This document shows, in pieces, positions 1 to 9,190 of a DNA stretch of 64,000 nucleotides (position 1 is the stretch's first letter; each line of letters starts with the position of its first letter). Source of the DNA: an uncultured Bacteroidia bacterium. Lineage in GTDB: Bacteria > Bacteroidota > Bacteroidia > Bacteroidales > UBA932. Under the pieces are notes generated by a model. That model was not told where the DNA came from, searched no databases, and worked only from the letters and a program-made list of their open reading frames with translations. The stretch spans positions 1 through 64,000 of the forward strand of contig CADASN010000004.1 of NCBI GenBank assembly GCA_902790635.1, in the 5' to 3' direction. Made by a program: the position numbers and the translations under genes.

Positions 1-120
1 GAAAATGCATTTTTTTTGTCATATCAATGATAATCTCTACAAAGATATGAATACAAATCCATTACAGCGATTTCATCCTACTATTTGACATATAGCCCCC
101 CTTTTGTCGTCCGACAAGGA

Positions 121-151
121 CGAAAAAAGGGTCCCTTCCTGGCAGGGACCC
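121..151 (-). terminator. Hairpin with T-tract on the minus strand
   Basis: Arms GGGTCCCT (129-136) and AGGGACCC (144-151) enclose a 7-base loop. Read on the minus strand the stem is followed by TTTTTT. No minus-strand protein gene ends here, which is why the short transcript above is suggested. Confidence 0.45.
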
Positions 152-217
152 CGAAAAACCAATTATTAACCGTTAGTATCCAGGATATCGTTTAAGGTTA
201 GGACTGCTTGTTTTTTG
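121..217 (-). ncRNA. Candidate short minus-strand transcript
   Basis: The minus strand has a TAnnTTTG-type box (TACCTTTG, at 223-230) and, about 70-100 bases downstream, a strong hairpin followed by six T residues (129-151 and 123-128). A transcript between them would be about 95 nt and antisense to nothing known. The -33 TTG (247-249) is only 16 bases from the -7 box, shorter than the 19-21 seen elsewhere in the window, so this is a weak call based on promoter and terminator geometry only. Confidence 0.2.
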
Positions 218-279
218 TATGACAAAGGTAGTGACAGCGGTGGAAACAATTGTCGAATATAATGCTGATTCGGTGGAAT

Positions 280-312
280 ATTGTCCAAAATCCGGAAAAA
301 AGTGTATTTTTG
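280..312 (+). promoter_or_regulatory. Bacteroidota promoter of the AraC-type regulator
   Basis: The -7 box TATTTTTG is at 305-312 and ATTG is at 280-283, with 21 bases between. The box lies 19 bases before the ATG at 332. It rules out the more upstream TTG at 281 as start codon, because that codon lies in the -33 element. Confidence 0.65.
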
Positions 313-331
313 TACAGAAAAGAATCCAATT

Positions 332-3172
332 ATGTCTCTCCGCAAGTATCTGGTCCTCTTCTGGGTCCTGGCCGGCCTGACGGCCACCGCCCAGCCTCCC
401 CACAGCTTCACCCGCTACGGCCGGGAGAACGGCTTTGCCGGCACTACCGTGGAAGACATGATCCAGGACGTCCACGGCCAGCTCTGGCTTGCCACCTGGG
501 GCGGACTCTACAGCTTTGACGGCCGGACTTTCTATAATTATAAGACCGAGCTCCCGGACGACCGGGACAACCCCCGCAGCAACCGTTTCGTGGATGTCGA
601 AGCCTTCGACAACGATGAGATCCTGGTCGTATCCTACGACAACTGCCTCTACCGGCTCAACCCGCAGACCCGGGTCCTGGACCCGGTGGACTGCAAGGGG
701 CACAGCATCCAGAAGATCTTCCGTCCCACAGCGGCCAACACTTTCTACCTGACTACCGAAAACGAGGTCCTGGACGCCACGTTCGCCCACTACTGCACCG
801 TCAACCGCAACACCACCGTCCACTCGATCATCCGAGACATCGACGGGGAGATCTGGATCCTGACCAGCCAGGGCATCTACCGGAGCGGTGCGCAGACGGT
901 CGAAGTGCCGACCTTCTGCGCGGAAGTGGTGGACAGCGCCCTGTACATCGGCTCCGTCGCCGGAGAGGTCCTCCGCTACCAGGACCAGCAGCTCTCTTCC
1001 CTGCCCACCCAGCTCAAGGAGGACATCACCTTTATCGCAAAAGTCCCCCGCAAGCCGGAACTGCTGATCGGCACGGACACCCAGGGTATCGAGATCCACA
1101 ACCTCAAAGACGACTCGCGCCGCCACCTCCCGCTGGTCAACACCTCCGACGAAGACGGCTCCTTCACCTGCCTGTCCGACCTGCGGGGCAACCTGTGGAT
1201 CTATTCTTCCCGCGGCAGTCTCTACTGGTACGACCGGGACCACTACCAGCTGGTCCCCTTCCTCAACAAGAACATGCAGCAAGGCTGGAACTCCGAGACG
1301 GGCATCACCTCCTTCCTCGCCGACCGCCAGGGCAATCTCTGGATCGGCTCGACCTGGGGCGGACTGGAGCGGGTCGTTTTCCAGGAAGACAATTTCAAGT
1401 TCCGCTCCATCGACGGCAGCGGCCAGGTATCGCCGGAGAACAGCGTGCGCGCCCTCGCGCAGGAGCGCTCGGGCTGGATCCTCGCCGCGACCCGGGATAG
1501 CCGGCTGCACTCCCTCGACGAGTCCCTCCTGGAACGGGCTTCCTGGGATACGAAGCAGCCGGGGTACGCCATGATTGTCGGCCACGACGACAAGATCTGG
1601 CTAGGCACCAAGGGCGCGGGCTTGATCGAGATCGCGCGCCTGCCCGGCGACAACAGTTTGACCCAGGTCCGTCAGACCCATTACCCCAAAGACGAACTCT
1701 TCTACGGGCCCAACAGCGACAGCATCTATTCCCTGCTGGAAGATGATTCCCAGCGCCTCTGGATCGGCACCTTTGACGAAGGAATCGCCTACGTGGACCT
1801 GACCCAGCCGGACCGGATGTTCATCAGCAAGAAAAACCGTCTGAGTTTTCCTACGGAACGGCGCAACCGGATCCGCTGCCTGGCCATCGGTCCCGACAAA
1901 CGGCTCTATGCCGGCGGCCAGATCGGGCTCTTCGTCTGCGAGAAGCCATCCGATGAGCCGGAAGACATGCACTTCGAGCGTTTCTCCCAGATCCTGGACT
2001 ATGATATCCAGCACATCCTGTTCTCCAGCCAGGGAGACCTTTTCGTTTCTTCGTTCGGCGCCGGCCTGCTGAAATTCGACAGCACCGATCCGGAAAGCGG
2101 CTATCATGCCTATACGACCAACGACGGCATGCTGTCCGACTATATCCTCTCCACCATCGAAGACAACGCGGGCAACCTCTGGATTGCCACCCAGGGTGGT
2201 CTCAATCGCCTCAACCTCCAGACCGGCAGCCTCATCGGATTCCCGTATGACCGGCTCGGACACCTGATGCGCTTCAACGAAGGACAGCCCCTGCTCGGCC
2301 GCGACGGCAATTTGTATTTCAACACCACCGCCGGGATCCTGTATTTCGATCCGCAGGAGATCTCCAACAACAATTTCGCTCCGGAGATCGTCATCCAGGC
2401 CCTCTATATTTCCGGATCGCGCCGCTATTTCCAAGGCAAAGAAGCCATCCACATCCAGCCCAGCGACGGCATCCGGGTCCAGTTTGCCGCCACGGACCTG
2501 ACCGCCCCCGAGCAGATCCTCTACTCCTACAAACTCGATGGATCCGACAAGGAGTGGATCCACCTGGGCCACCAGGCCAATATCAGTATCCCGCCGCTGA
2601 AGCCGGGGAAATACACCCTGCGCATCCGCTCGACCAACGGAGACGGTCTGGAAGTGGAGAATGAGCGCGACATCGTCTTCGTGGTCCGCCATGATTTCTT
2701 CCACTCCGGCTGGGCCGGACTGCTCTATCTGCTGCTGGCTTCCCTGGCCGTCTTCCTGCTGGTCAATTACCGGAAAAGAAAGCCCGCCGGTCCCGAACCC
2801 GCGGAAGACCCGCTGCTGAAGAACCTGCACGGGGACGATCTCCGTTTCGTCGAATCCTTCTCGGGATTCCTGCAAGAGCATCTGGACGACGGCGGCCTGG
2901 ATGTCCCCCAGATGTGCGAAGCGATGAGCGTCAGCAGATCCGTGCTCTTCGAGAAATGCCGCGCCTTGTTGGACACGACGCCCGCCAGCTTCCTGCGCCG
3001 TCTCCGGATGGAGCGCGCACAGGCGCTGATCCGCGAAGGCGGCAGGACGATGGCCGAGATCTCCTACGCCGTGGGATTCAATGATCCCCACTATTTCAGC
3101 AAGGTTTTCAAGCAGGAGTCCGGAATGACTCCGACCGAGTACCGCAACAGCCTGAAGCAGGAAGCCGGATAG
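332..3172 (+). CDS. Membrane-spanning AraC-type regulator with Reg_prop and Y_Y_Y sensor domains
   Basis: A 946-residue protein resembling a hybrid two-component system regulator with its middle removed. Residues 1-21 form a signal peptide. Residues about 30-700 contain repeated beta-propeller motifs of the Reg_prop type (LWIGT, LWIAT, LWLAT). A Y_Y_Y domain follows at about 707-775, one transmembrane helix at about 792-815, and an AraC/XylS helix-turn-helix at about 850-946. I see no histidine-kinase or receiver domain between membrane and HTH, so signalling would pass directly from a periplasmic ligand to the DNA-binding domain. Family knowledge: such sensors usually bind oligosaccharides and control polysaccharide utilisation genes. 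The neighbouring GH95-CE8 gene, and the pectinolytic genes at 18758-26749, suggest a pectin-derived ligand; that is inference. The ATG at 332 is chosen because it opens the signal peptide and fits the promoter. Confidence 0.85.
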   Translation: MSLRKYLVLFWVLAGLTATAQPPHSFTRYGRENGFAGTTVEDMIQDVHGQLWLATWGGLYSFDGRTFYNYKTELPDDRDNPRSNRFVDVEAFDNDEILVVSYDNCLYRLNPQTRVLDPVDCKGHSIQKIFRPTAANTFYLTTENEVLDATFAHYCTVNRNTTVHSIIRDIDGEIWILTSQGIYRSGAQTVEVPTFCAEVVDSALYIGSVAGEVLRYQDQQLSSLPTQLKEDITFIAKVPRKPELLIGTDTQGIEIHNLKDDSRRHLPLVNTSDEDGSFTCLSDLRGNLWIYSSRGSLYWYDRDHYQLVPFLNKNMQQGWNSETGITSFLADRQGNLWIGSTWGGLERVVFQEDNFKFRSIDGSGQVSPENSVRALAQERSGWILAATRDSRLHSLDESLLERASWDTKQPGYAMIVGHDDKIWLGTKGAGLIEIARLPGDNSLTQVRQTHYPKDELFYGPNSDSIYSLLEDDSQRLWIGTFDEGIAYVDLTQPDRMFISKKNRLSFPTERRNRIRCLAIGPDKRLYAGGQIGLFVCEKPSDEPEDMHFERFSQILDYDIQHILFSSQGDLFVSSFGAGLLKFDSTDPESGYHAYTTNDGMLSDYILSTIEDNAGNLWIATQGGLNRLNLQTGSLIGFPYDRLGHLMRFNEGQPLLGRDGNLYFNTTAGILYFDPQEISNNNFAPEIVIQALYISGSRRYFQGKEAIHIQPSDGIRVQFAATDLTAPEQILYSYKLDGSDKEWIHLGHQANISIPPLKPGKYTLRIRSTNGDGLEVENERDIVFVVRHDFFHSGWAGLLYLLLASLAVFLLVNYRKRKPAGPEPAEDPLLKNLHGDDLRFVESFSGFLQEHLDDGGLDVPQMCEAMSVSRSVLFEKCRALLDTTPASFLRRLRMERAQALIREGGRTMAEISYAVGFNDPHYFSKVFKQESGMTPTEYRNSLKQEAG

Positions 3173-3407
3173 GGGCGCGGTCTGCGCCGACGAGACTTAG
3201 CGGAGATGCTGCAAGATCCCTCCCTGCGGCTACGCTCCGTGTCTTCCGTCGTCCAATACCAGGCAGGTGATGTACCGGGCGAAATTGACCACACCGAAAT
3301 TGGACAGCGTCCGGACATGTTCCGGCGTCAGGATCTCCCGAGGCTGCAGCCGCACTGAACAGCAGCATCGCGAGCCAGGCCAAGTGTTTACGCCTGTGTC
3401 AGAAGGA

Positions 3408-6400
3408 TTACCACCGGGCGGGGTCGCCGCCCAGGACATGATCTACCGTATATTCAGCGGCTTCGGCGGGGGTGAGGGCGCGGATGCCCGTCCACTTGGC
3501 ACGGCCGTTCATGTCCGCACGGCGGCCGCGGTTGCCGTATTCGTAGAGGTGCAGGTCCGGGCTCGTCTCCACGTAGGGCTTGCCCCAGTTGGTCGGCCAG
3601 CCAAGCGGATCCATCTCGTCGCAGAGGTCGGAGTCCAGGATGGCCACCTTAGGATAATTGTGCCACGGGCGGCCGATCGCGATGCTGCGGCCATCGTCCC
3701 CTTCGCGCGGCGAGCCGGACGCGTAGGTGAAGCGGCAGCGGTGGAAGACGAAGCCGAAAGGCTGCTCGCGCGGAGTGGAGGGGGCTGTCACCCAGCCGCC
3801 GCCCCAGGAGCGGATCTCGCAGTTCTCGAACCAGGCGATGCCTCCGCCGTAGATGTAGTCGGTGCGGCCGACGATCAGGCAGTTCTCGAAATAGGAGCGT
3901 TTGCCGTCTTTCCAGAGGTACATCGTGTCCTGATAGCCCTTGATGTCACAATCGGTGACATAGAGCCTGTCTCCCAGCTGGGCGATCGCCTGCGCCTGCG
4001 CGACGGGCCCGGCCGTGTTGGCGAGCGTCAGATGCTCGATGCGGCAGCCTTCACCCACTACCGTGAGGGTCGCGGATGTCTTGAGCAGCACGGGATCGGA
4101 GCGGAACCATTTCATCGCCGATTCGCGCGGCAGGCGGGACGGCGCGTAGATGTCCGGTCCGTCATACATGAGGTAACTGACCACCGTCCCCCGACGGCTT
4201 TCGCCGCGCAGGGTAATATTGTTCTTGCCCTCGGGCACCAGCAGCTTCTCCTGGTCATAGACCCCGTCCTTGATGAGGATCACGAAACGGCGGTCTGAGA
4301 AGTCCGGAGCGGCGTTGATGGCCGCTTGGATGGAGGTGTAGTCTCCGCTGCCGTCAGCGGCGACCACTGCATCCGGGCGCGCTTCCGCCGCCGCGTCGCG
4401 GCGAAGCGTCACCACCTGGCCGGGGACTGTCTCGATGTCGTATTCATAGGCTGCAGGAGCTGCGTAGCCGTGCAGCGGTGCCTTTTCGCTGACCAGCGGG
4501 CGGGCGATCTCCTGCGCTGCGAAAAGCGGGTTGGGGTTGGCGCCTTCGGCCGCCTTCAGGCCTTCGCCCGCCAGGGCGTCGTAGGAGCGCAGGCGCAGGT
4601 TGCCGCCTGCCGTGGAGCGGAGTACGGCTTCCTCGATATGACCGTCCTTCCAGACGAGCTTCTCCAGCACGAAACCACCCCGGGCGCGCAGGCCCTCCAC
4701 CGAACCGGCCGGCAGGGCGTCGGGCAGCGCCGGCAGCAGGTGCACGGCCCCGTCATGGCTCTGCAGCAGCATCTCGGCGATACCGGCGGTGCAGCCGAAA
4801 TTGCCGTCGATCTGGAACGGCGGGTGGGCGTCGAAGAGGTTGGGATAGGTGCCGCCGGACTGGCCCATCTGGCTGGAAGGATTGACCAGCGAAAGCTGGT
4901 CCTTGATCAGCTTGAAGGCATGGTTGCCGTCCAGCATGCGGGCCCACAGGCATACCTTCCATCCCATCGACCAGCCCGTGGAGGCGTCGTTGCGCTGGAG
5001 CAGGGTGTTGCGTACGGCTTCCGTAAGCACGGGTGTGCGGTAGGGAGAGATCTGGTAACCGGGATAGAAGCCCCAGAGGTGCGAGACATGGCGATGATGG
5101 TCGGTCGGGCTGTCCCAGTCCTCCCACCACTCCTGCAGCTGTCCGTACTGGCCGACCTGCATCGGCGGCAGCCGATGGCGCATCACGTCCAGTGTGTCCG
5201 CGAAGGCCGCGTCTTTCCCCAGGATGGCGGCGGCGCGTGCCGTGTTGGTGAAGAGGTCCGTCACCAGCTGGTTGTCCATCGTGATGGCGGGAAATATATT
5301 GGAAGTCCGGCCCGCCGGGCGGTTCTCGGGCGAATCGGAAGGGACGACAACGAGGTAGCCCGTATTCGGGTCTTCGACGAGGAAGTCCACGAAGAATTCG
5401 GCAGCTCCCTTCATCAGCGGATAGGCTTCGGCGAGGTAGCGCTCATCCCCGCTGTACAGATAGCGGTCCCAGAGGTGCTGGCACAGCCACGCTGCGCCCA
5501 TCGGCCAGAGGCCGCAATAGGCATAGTCCAGCGCACCGGTGATCCGCCAGAGGTCGGAATTGTGGTGCAGCACCCAGCCGCGGCAGCCGTACATGTTGCG
5601 AGCGGTGTTCGCTCCGCTTACGGAGAAATCACGGATCAGCGCGAGCAGCGGCTCGTGAAGCTCCGGCAGGTTGGTCAGCTCCGCCGGCCAGTAGTTCATC
5701 TCCAGGTTGATGTTGGTGGTATAGTTGCCGCACCAGGGCGCCTTCACGCGCTGGTTCCAGATACCCTGGAGGTTAGCAGCCTGCGTGCCGGGCTGCGAGC
5801 AGCTGATCAGCAGGTAGCGGCCGAACTGGAAATAGCTGGCCACCAGCGGAGCGTCTTCCGTCCACTGGAAAGCCAGGATGCGGTAATTGACCGGACGGTC
5901 CTGGTAGTTGGAGACCCCCAGGTCCAGTTTGACGCGGTCGAACTGCTTCTTGTAGGCGGCAACGTGGGAGGCCAGCGCCTTGTCATAAGGCTTCGAAGCG
6001 TTCTTCAGGTATGCCGCGTTGCGTGCGAGCGGGTCCCCGGAGACGTCTTTGTAATTCACGAAATTGGTGGCCATCGAGATGTGCAGGAGGAGTTCCGTGG
6101 CATCCTCGACTTCCAGCTTGTCCCCGTCGGCCGCCAGCCGGCCGCCTTTCAGGTCCACCTTGACATCATTGACATAGCGGATGGCGCCGGGTATGCCTCC
6201 CTTGTCGTCACCCTTGCCCTCGAGCCGCAGCAGGCCCTTGGCCGGGATGCTGACCTTCGTGTCCTTCATCGGCGTCTCGAAATAGAGATCGCAGCTGATC
6301 GCCTTGGGTTTGGAGGCCATCAGGCGGATGATGATGAGCTGGTCGGTGAAGGAAGCAAAAGCCTCTTCGACATAGTCCACCCCGCCTACCGTATAGGTGG

Positions 6401-6851
6401 TGCGCACCACGGCGCGGTCGATGTCCAGCTCCCGGCGATAGTTCGTGACTTCCCCTTCGCGGTCCTCGAATCTGATTTTCAGAGAGCCGGCCGTCTGGTA
6501 GGACATCTCTTCGCCCACCGGCGAGAGGAAATTCTCGTCGCCCAGCTTCTGGGCTTCGTCATACTTGCCGGCAAAGACCAGGTCCCGCATCTTCTGCAGG
6601 TTCTGCAGGCCTTTGGGGTTCCAGTTCTCGTAAGGACCGCCCGTGGAGATGGTCTCTTCGTTGAGCTGGATCTCCTCCACCTCGGTGCCGCCATAGATCA
6701 TCGCACCGATGCGGCCGTTGCCGACCGGCCAGGCCTCTTCCCAGGCTTGGGCCGGCTTGTCAAACCAGAAGACATTCTTCGGAGCCTGGGCGGGCAGCAG
6801 GGCCGTGCCGGCCAGGACGCCCAGGAGCAGGGACAATACTTTTTTCATCAT
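3408..6851 (-). CDS. GH95-like glycosidase fused to a CE8 pectin methylesterase
   Basis: A 1147-residue secreted enzyme with a signal peptide (1-22). Residues about 25-810 are a GH95 domain (alpha-L-fucosidase / alpha-L-galactosidase family). The substrate-binding motif [14 protein letters not shown] (41-54) is present, as are the residues known to be catalytic in GH95: N380 and N382 in [13 protein letters not shown]509 in PSDSPEN and D682 in QIDGNFG. Residues about 825-1147 are a CE8 pectin methylesterase, with D975 (GYQDT), D998 (RTDYIYG) and R1061 (GRPW). Both active sites look intact. The expected role is outside the cytoplasm: removing a terminal fucose or L-galactose from pectin side chains and methyl esters from homogalacturonan. 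The gene converges on the AraC-type regulator and diverges from cmk. A GH95-CE8 fusion is uncommon in my experience. Substrate within GH95 cannot be decided from sequence. Confidence 0.88.
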   Translation of the reverse strand: MMKKVLSLLLGVLAGTALLPAQAPKNVFWFDKPAQAWEEAWPVGNGRIGAMIYGGTEVEEIQLNEETISTGGPYENWNPKGLQNLQKMRDLVFAGKYDEAQKLGDENFLSPVGEEMSYQTAGSLKIRFEDREGEVTNYRRELDIDRAVVRTTYTVGGVDYVEEAFASFTDQLIIIRLMASKPKAISCDLYFETPMKDTKVSIPAKGLLRLEGKGDDKGGIPGAIRYVNDVKVDLKGGRLAADGDKLEVEDATELLLHISMATNFVNYKDVSGDPLARNAAYLKNASKPYDKALASHVAAYKKQFDRVKLDLGVSNYQDRPVNYRILAFQWTEDAPLVASYFQFGRYLLISCSQPGTQAANLQGIWNQRVKAPWCGNYTTNINLEMNYWPAELTNLPELHEPLLALIRDFSVSGANTARNMYGCRGWVLHHNSDLWRITGALDYAYCGLWPMGAAWLCQHLWDRYLYSGDERYLAEAYPLMKGAAEFFVDFLVEDPNTGYLVVVPSDSPENRPAGRTSNIFPAITMDNQLVTDLFTNTARAAAILGKDAAFADTLDVMRHRLPPMQVGQYGQLQEWWEDWDSPTDHHRHVSHLWGFYPGYQISPYRTPVLTEAVRNTLLQRNDASTGWSMGWKVCLWARMLDGNHAFKLIKDQLSLVNPSSQMGQSGGTYPNLFDAHPPFQIDGNFGCTAGIAEMLLQSHDGAVHLLPALPDALPAGSVEGLRARGGFVLEKLVWKDGHIEEAVLRSTAGGNLRLRSYDALAGEGLKAAEGANPNPLFAAQEIARPLVSEKAPLHGYAAPAAYEYDIETVPGQVVTLRRDAAAEARPDAVVAADGSGDYTSIQAAINAAPDFSDRRFVILIKDGVYDQEKLLVPEGKNNITLRGESRRGTVVSYLMYDGPDIYAPSRLPRESAMKWFRSDPVLLKTSATLTVVGEGCRIEHLTLANTAGPVAQAQAIAQLGDRLYVTDCDIKGYQDTMYLWKDGKRSYFENCLIVGRTDYIYGGGIAWFENCEIRSWGGGWVTAPSTPREQPFGFVFHRCRFTYASGSPREGDDGRSIAIGRPWHNYPKVAILDSDLCDEMDPLGWPTNWGKPYVETSPDLHLYEYGNRGRRADMNGRAKWTGIRALTPAEAAEYTVDHVLGGDPARW

Positions 6852-6880
6852 CGTCAGGGATTATCAAGTTGTTCGGAATT

Positions 6881-6911
6881 CAAATTTACGGATAATTCGG
6901 CTCACGTGCAA
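6881..6911 (-). promoter_or_regulatory. Promoter of the GH95-CE8 gene
   Basis: On the minus strand the -7 box TAAATTTG lies at 6881-6888 and TTG at 6909-6911, with 20 bases between. It sits 29 bases before the ATG at 6851. Confidence 0.65.
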
Positions 6912-6929
6912 GAGCATTGCAGGTGAGCC
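6899..6929. promoter_or_regulatory. 31-bp palindrome between divergent promoters (candidate operator)
   Basis: GGCTCAC-G-TGCAA, five central bases, then TTGCA-G-GTGAGCC. The arms are perfect except for one mismatched G/G pair. The -33 elements of both divergent promoters (6909-6911 minus, 6917-6919 plus) lie symmetrically inside it, so a bound dimer would cover both. No copy was noticed near the other pectin promoters. Which protein binds is unknown; the AraC-type regulator is a guess. Confidence 0.5.
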
Positions 6930-6947
6930 CAAAATAATGTATATTTG
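6917..6947 (+). promoter_or_regulatory. Promoter of cmk
   Basis: TTG at 6917-6919, 20 bases, then TATATTTG at 6940-6947. The ATG follows 20 bases later. Confidence 0.7.
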
Positions 6948-6967
6948 TAGTCCATACCACATGATCT

Positions 6968-7684
6968 ATGCGATTTCCTGACATCACCATTGCCATTGAC
7001 GGCTTCTCTTCGACCGGCAAGAGCACGCTGGCGCGCCTGATTGCGCAGCATTTTGATTTCCTGTATCTTGACTCCGGTGCAATGTACCGCGGCGTGACGC
7101 TTTTCGCCCGGGAGCAGGGGCTGATCGACCCGGACAATACCATCGACCCCGCCCTGGAAGCTGCCCTGAAGACGCTCGACCTGCATTTCGGCCAGGGGAC
7201 CGTCCTCTTCATGGGCACGCGCAACATCGAGAAGCAGATCCGGACGATGGAGGTCTCCTCGCAGGTGAGCCCCATCGCGGCCGTGCCATACGTGCGCAGC
7301 TATGTGGACCGCCGCCTGCATGAGTTCTCCGCCGCCGGGCGCGTCGTCATGGACGGCCGGGACATCGGCACCACCGTTTTCCCGGACGCCGAGATCAAGA
7401 TCTTCATGACCGCCCGGCCGGAGGTACGCGCACAGCGCCGCTTCGACGAACTGGTCTCGAAAGGAGAGAACCCGGTCTTCGAAGAGGTGATGAACAACCT
7501 CCTGGAACGCGACTACATCGACTCCCACCGGGAGACCTCGCCCCTGCGGCGCGCGGAGGACGCTTTCGAGCTGGACAATTCCGAGATGGGCCTCACCGAC
7601 GAGATTGCCTGGGCGGAAGGCCTGATCCGAGGCAAATTCGGCCTGCTGGACGCTCCCGCGAATAACGGAGGAAAGGCGGAATGA
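6968..7684 (+). CDS. cmk: Cytidylate kinase
   Basis: A 238-residue cytoplasmic kinase that phosphorylates CMP and dCMP with ATP in pyrimidine salvage and nucleotide supply. The P-loop GFSSTGKST is at residues 12-20, followed by the family signature LDSGAMYRG, and DGRDIGT marks the CMP-binding region. Length is normal for the family. It is the first gene of a plus-strand run and its stop overlaps the ispH start by four bases (ATGA), so the two are probably translationally coupled. Confidence 0.96.
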   Translation: MRFPDITIAIDGFSSTGKSTLARLIAQHFDFLYLDSGAMYRGVTLFAREQGLIDPDNTIDPALEAALKTLDLHFGQGTVLFMGTRNIEKQIRTMEVSSQVSPIAAVPYVRSYVDRRLHEFSAAGRVVMDGRDIGTTVFPDAEIKIFMTARPEVRAQRRFDELVSKGENPVFEEVMNNLLERDYIDSHRETSPLRRAEDAFELDNSEMGLTDEIAWAEGLIRGKFGLLDAPANNGGKAE

Positions 7685-8565
7685 CCGTCGGGATCGACCC
7701 CCATTCCGGATTCTGCGGCGGGGTGATCCGCGCCATCAGCACGGCCGAGGAGTTCCTCGATGCCGGTGCTGGCCGCCTCTATTCGCTCGGCGCCATCGTC
7801 CACAACGAAGAGGAACTGGCCCGGCTGGAATCCCGCGGCCTGGTCACCCTCGACAAAGACGACCTCGCCTCTCCGGCAGAAGGTGAGACCCTGCTGATCC
7901 GCGCCCACGGCGAGCCCCCGCAGGTCTATGAGCGCCTCCGGCAATCCGGCATCCGGGTCATCGACTGCACCTGTCCCGTGGTGCTGGGCCTCCAGAAAAA
8001 GATCCGCGAAGCCCACGCCCGCGTCGCCCCGGCCGGCGGCCAGGTCGTGCTCTTCGGCAAGATCGGCCACCCGGAAGTCCTCGGACTCGTGGGCCAGGTC
8101 CGGGAAGGCGGCGTCATCGTGGTCGAAAATGTGGAGCAGCTCCAGGAGCGGCTCGGCGACGGCAGCATCCGGCCCGACCACGACATCGAACTGTTCTCCC
8201 AGACGACGATGAGCCCGGAAGGCTACGTCGCCGTGCGTACCAGCCTGCAGGCCGCGATGCGGGGAGCCACCCTCACGGTCCACGACACCATCTGCCAGCA
8301 GGTCGCCTCGCGCCACCGCGAGCTCCAGGAATTCGCCCGCTCCCACGACGTCGTCATTTTCGTCTCAGGACGCGAAAGTTCCAATGGCAAGGTGCTATGC
8401 GAGCTCTGCCGCCGGGTCAATCCGCGGACCTGGCACATCGGTTATGCGGATGAATTGCAGCGCGACTGGTTCCACCCGGATGACCGGGTGGGCGTCTGCG
8501 GGGCCACCTCCACCCCCAAGTGGCTGCTGGAAGAAGTGGCCGGAGCCATCAAAAATTTGCATTAA
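7681..8565 (+). CDS. ispH: 4-hydroxy-3-methylbut-2-enyl diphosphate reductase
   Basis: The last enzyme of the MEP isoprenoid pathway; it reduces HMBPP to IPP and DMAPP using a [4Fe-4S] cluster. The three cluster cysteines are visible: C12 (SGFCGG), C96 (DCTCPVV) and C205 (DTICQ). The conserved histidines in VHN, RAHGE and HPEV and the SGRESSNG substrate motif are present. At 294 residues it is full length. It overlaps cmk by four bases. Confidence 0.96.
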   Translation: MTVGIDPHSGFCGGVIRAISTAEEFLDAGAGRLYSLGAIVHNEEELARLESRGLVTLDKDDLASPAEGETLLIRAHGEPPQVYERLRQSGIRVIDCTCPVVLGLQKKIREAHARVAPAGGQVVLFGKIGHPEVLGLVGQVREGGVIVVENVEQLQERLGDGSIRPDHDIELFSQTTMSPEGYVAVRTSLQAAMRGATLTVHDTICQQVASRHRELQEFARSHDVVIFVSGRESSNGKVLCELCRRVNPRTWHIGYADELQRDWFHPDDRVGVCGATSTPKWLLEEVAGAIKNLH

Positions 8566-8587
8566 TTCAGGCATTTCGTTAAATTTG
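8556..8587 (+). promoter_or_regulatory. Promoter of efp
   Basis: TTTG at 8556-8559 (inside the end of ispH), 20 bases, then TAAATTTG at 8580-8587. The efp ATG is at 8627, leaving a leader of roughly 35 bases. Confidence 0.7.
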
Positions 8588-8626
8588 CCCGGATATACGA
8601 ATCATTAAACTAATCAAAATACATTT

Positions 8627-9190
8627 ATGGCAACAACAGCTGATTTCAAGAACGGTCTTTTTCTCAAGTACAACGGTAAGCCTTGCCAGATTGTCTGGTT
8701 CCAGCACGTCAAGCCGGGCAAGGGTCCCGCTTTCGTGAAGACCAAGCTCCGCAACCTGGAGAACGGCAACATCCTTGAGAACACCTTCACCGCCGGCATG
8801 AAGATCGAGACGATCGAAGTGGAGCGCCGCCCCTACCAGTTCCTCTATGCCGAAGAGGACGGCTTCAACTTCATGCACGAAGAGACCTACGAGCAGATCC
8901 TGCTCCCGAAGGACGTCGTCGAGAACTCCGACCTGATGAAGGAAGGCCAGCACGTCGAGATGATGTTCGTCGTCGGCGAGGAGCGCTGCCTGACCTGCGA
9001 ACTCCCGACCTACGTCACCCTCGAGGTTACCTACTCCGAGCCTGCCGTCAAAGGCAACACCGCCTCTACTTCCGCCCTCAAGGAAGTCACCCTGGAGACC
9101 GGCGCCAAAGTGATGGTCCCGCTCTTCATCGAGACGGGCGAAAAGATCAATGTCAATACCGCTGACCGTTCCTATGGAGGACGAGCATAA
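8627..9190 (+). CDS. efp: Elongation factor P
   Basis: A 187-residue translation factor that relieves ribosome stalling at polyproline stretches. The three-domain EF-P architecture is full length. The tip of domain I reads KPGKGPAF, with K32 at the position that is post-translationally modified in many bacteria. No recognisable EpmA, EpmC, EarP or YmfI homologue is seen in the window. The last 17 bases overlap the start of a radical SAM gene, so the following cluster could be co-expressed with efp. Confidence 0.96.
   Translation: MATTADFKNGLFLKYNGKPCQIVWFQHVKPGKGPAFVKTKLRNLENGNILENTFTAGMKIETIEVERRPYQFLYAEEDGFNFMHEETYEQILLPKDVVENSDLMKEGQHVEMMFVVGEERCLTCELPTYVTLEVTYSEPAVKGNTASTSALKEVTLETGAKVMVPLFIETGEKINVNTADRSYGGRA

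Larger units (their letters stand above)
1..331. other. Upstream non-coding stretch
   Basis: I see no convincing protein gene in the first 331 bases. The first 95 bases are AT-rich, unlike the GC-rich coding DNA that follows. Two hairpins sit side by side: an imperfect one at 100-130 (13-base arms, one mismatch, loop GACAA) and a perfect one at 129-151 (8-base arms). They share two bases and cannot both form fully. The right end carries the promoter of the regulator that starts at 332. Confidence 0.6.

Noticed and set aside
3173..3407. Minus-strand frame with the peptide-like stretch LTPEHVRTLSNFGVVNFARY
   Set aside because: It reads like protein and might be a gene remnant next to GH95-CE8, but I could not assign a family, and no start or domain supports a call.
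4326..6926. An 866-codon plus-strand frame over the GH95-CE8 gene
   Set aside because: It mirrors the enzyme's codon pattern and has no family motif; the opposite strand has two complete catalytic domains.
6968..9190. cmk-ispH-efp as part of the accessory island
   Set aside because: These are ordinary core genes with normal motifs; only the overlap between efp and the radical SAM gene is unusual.
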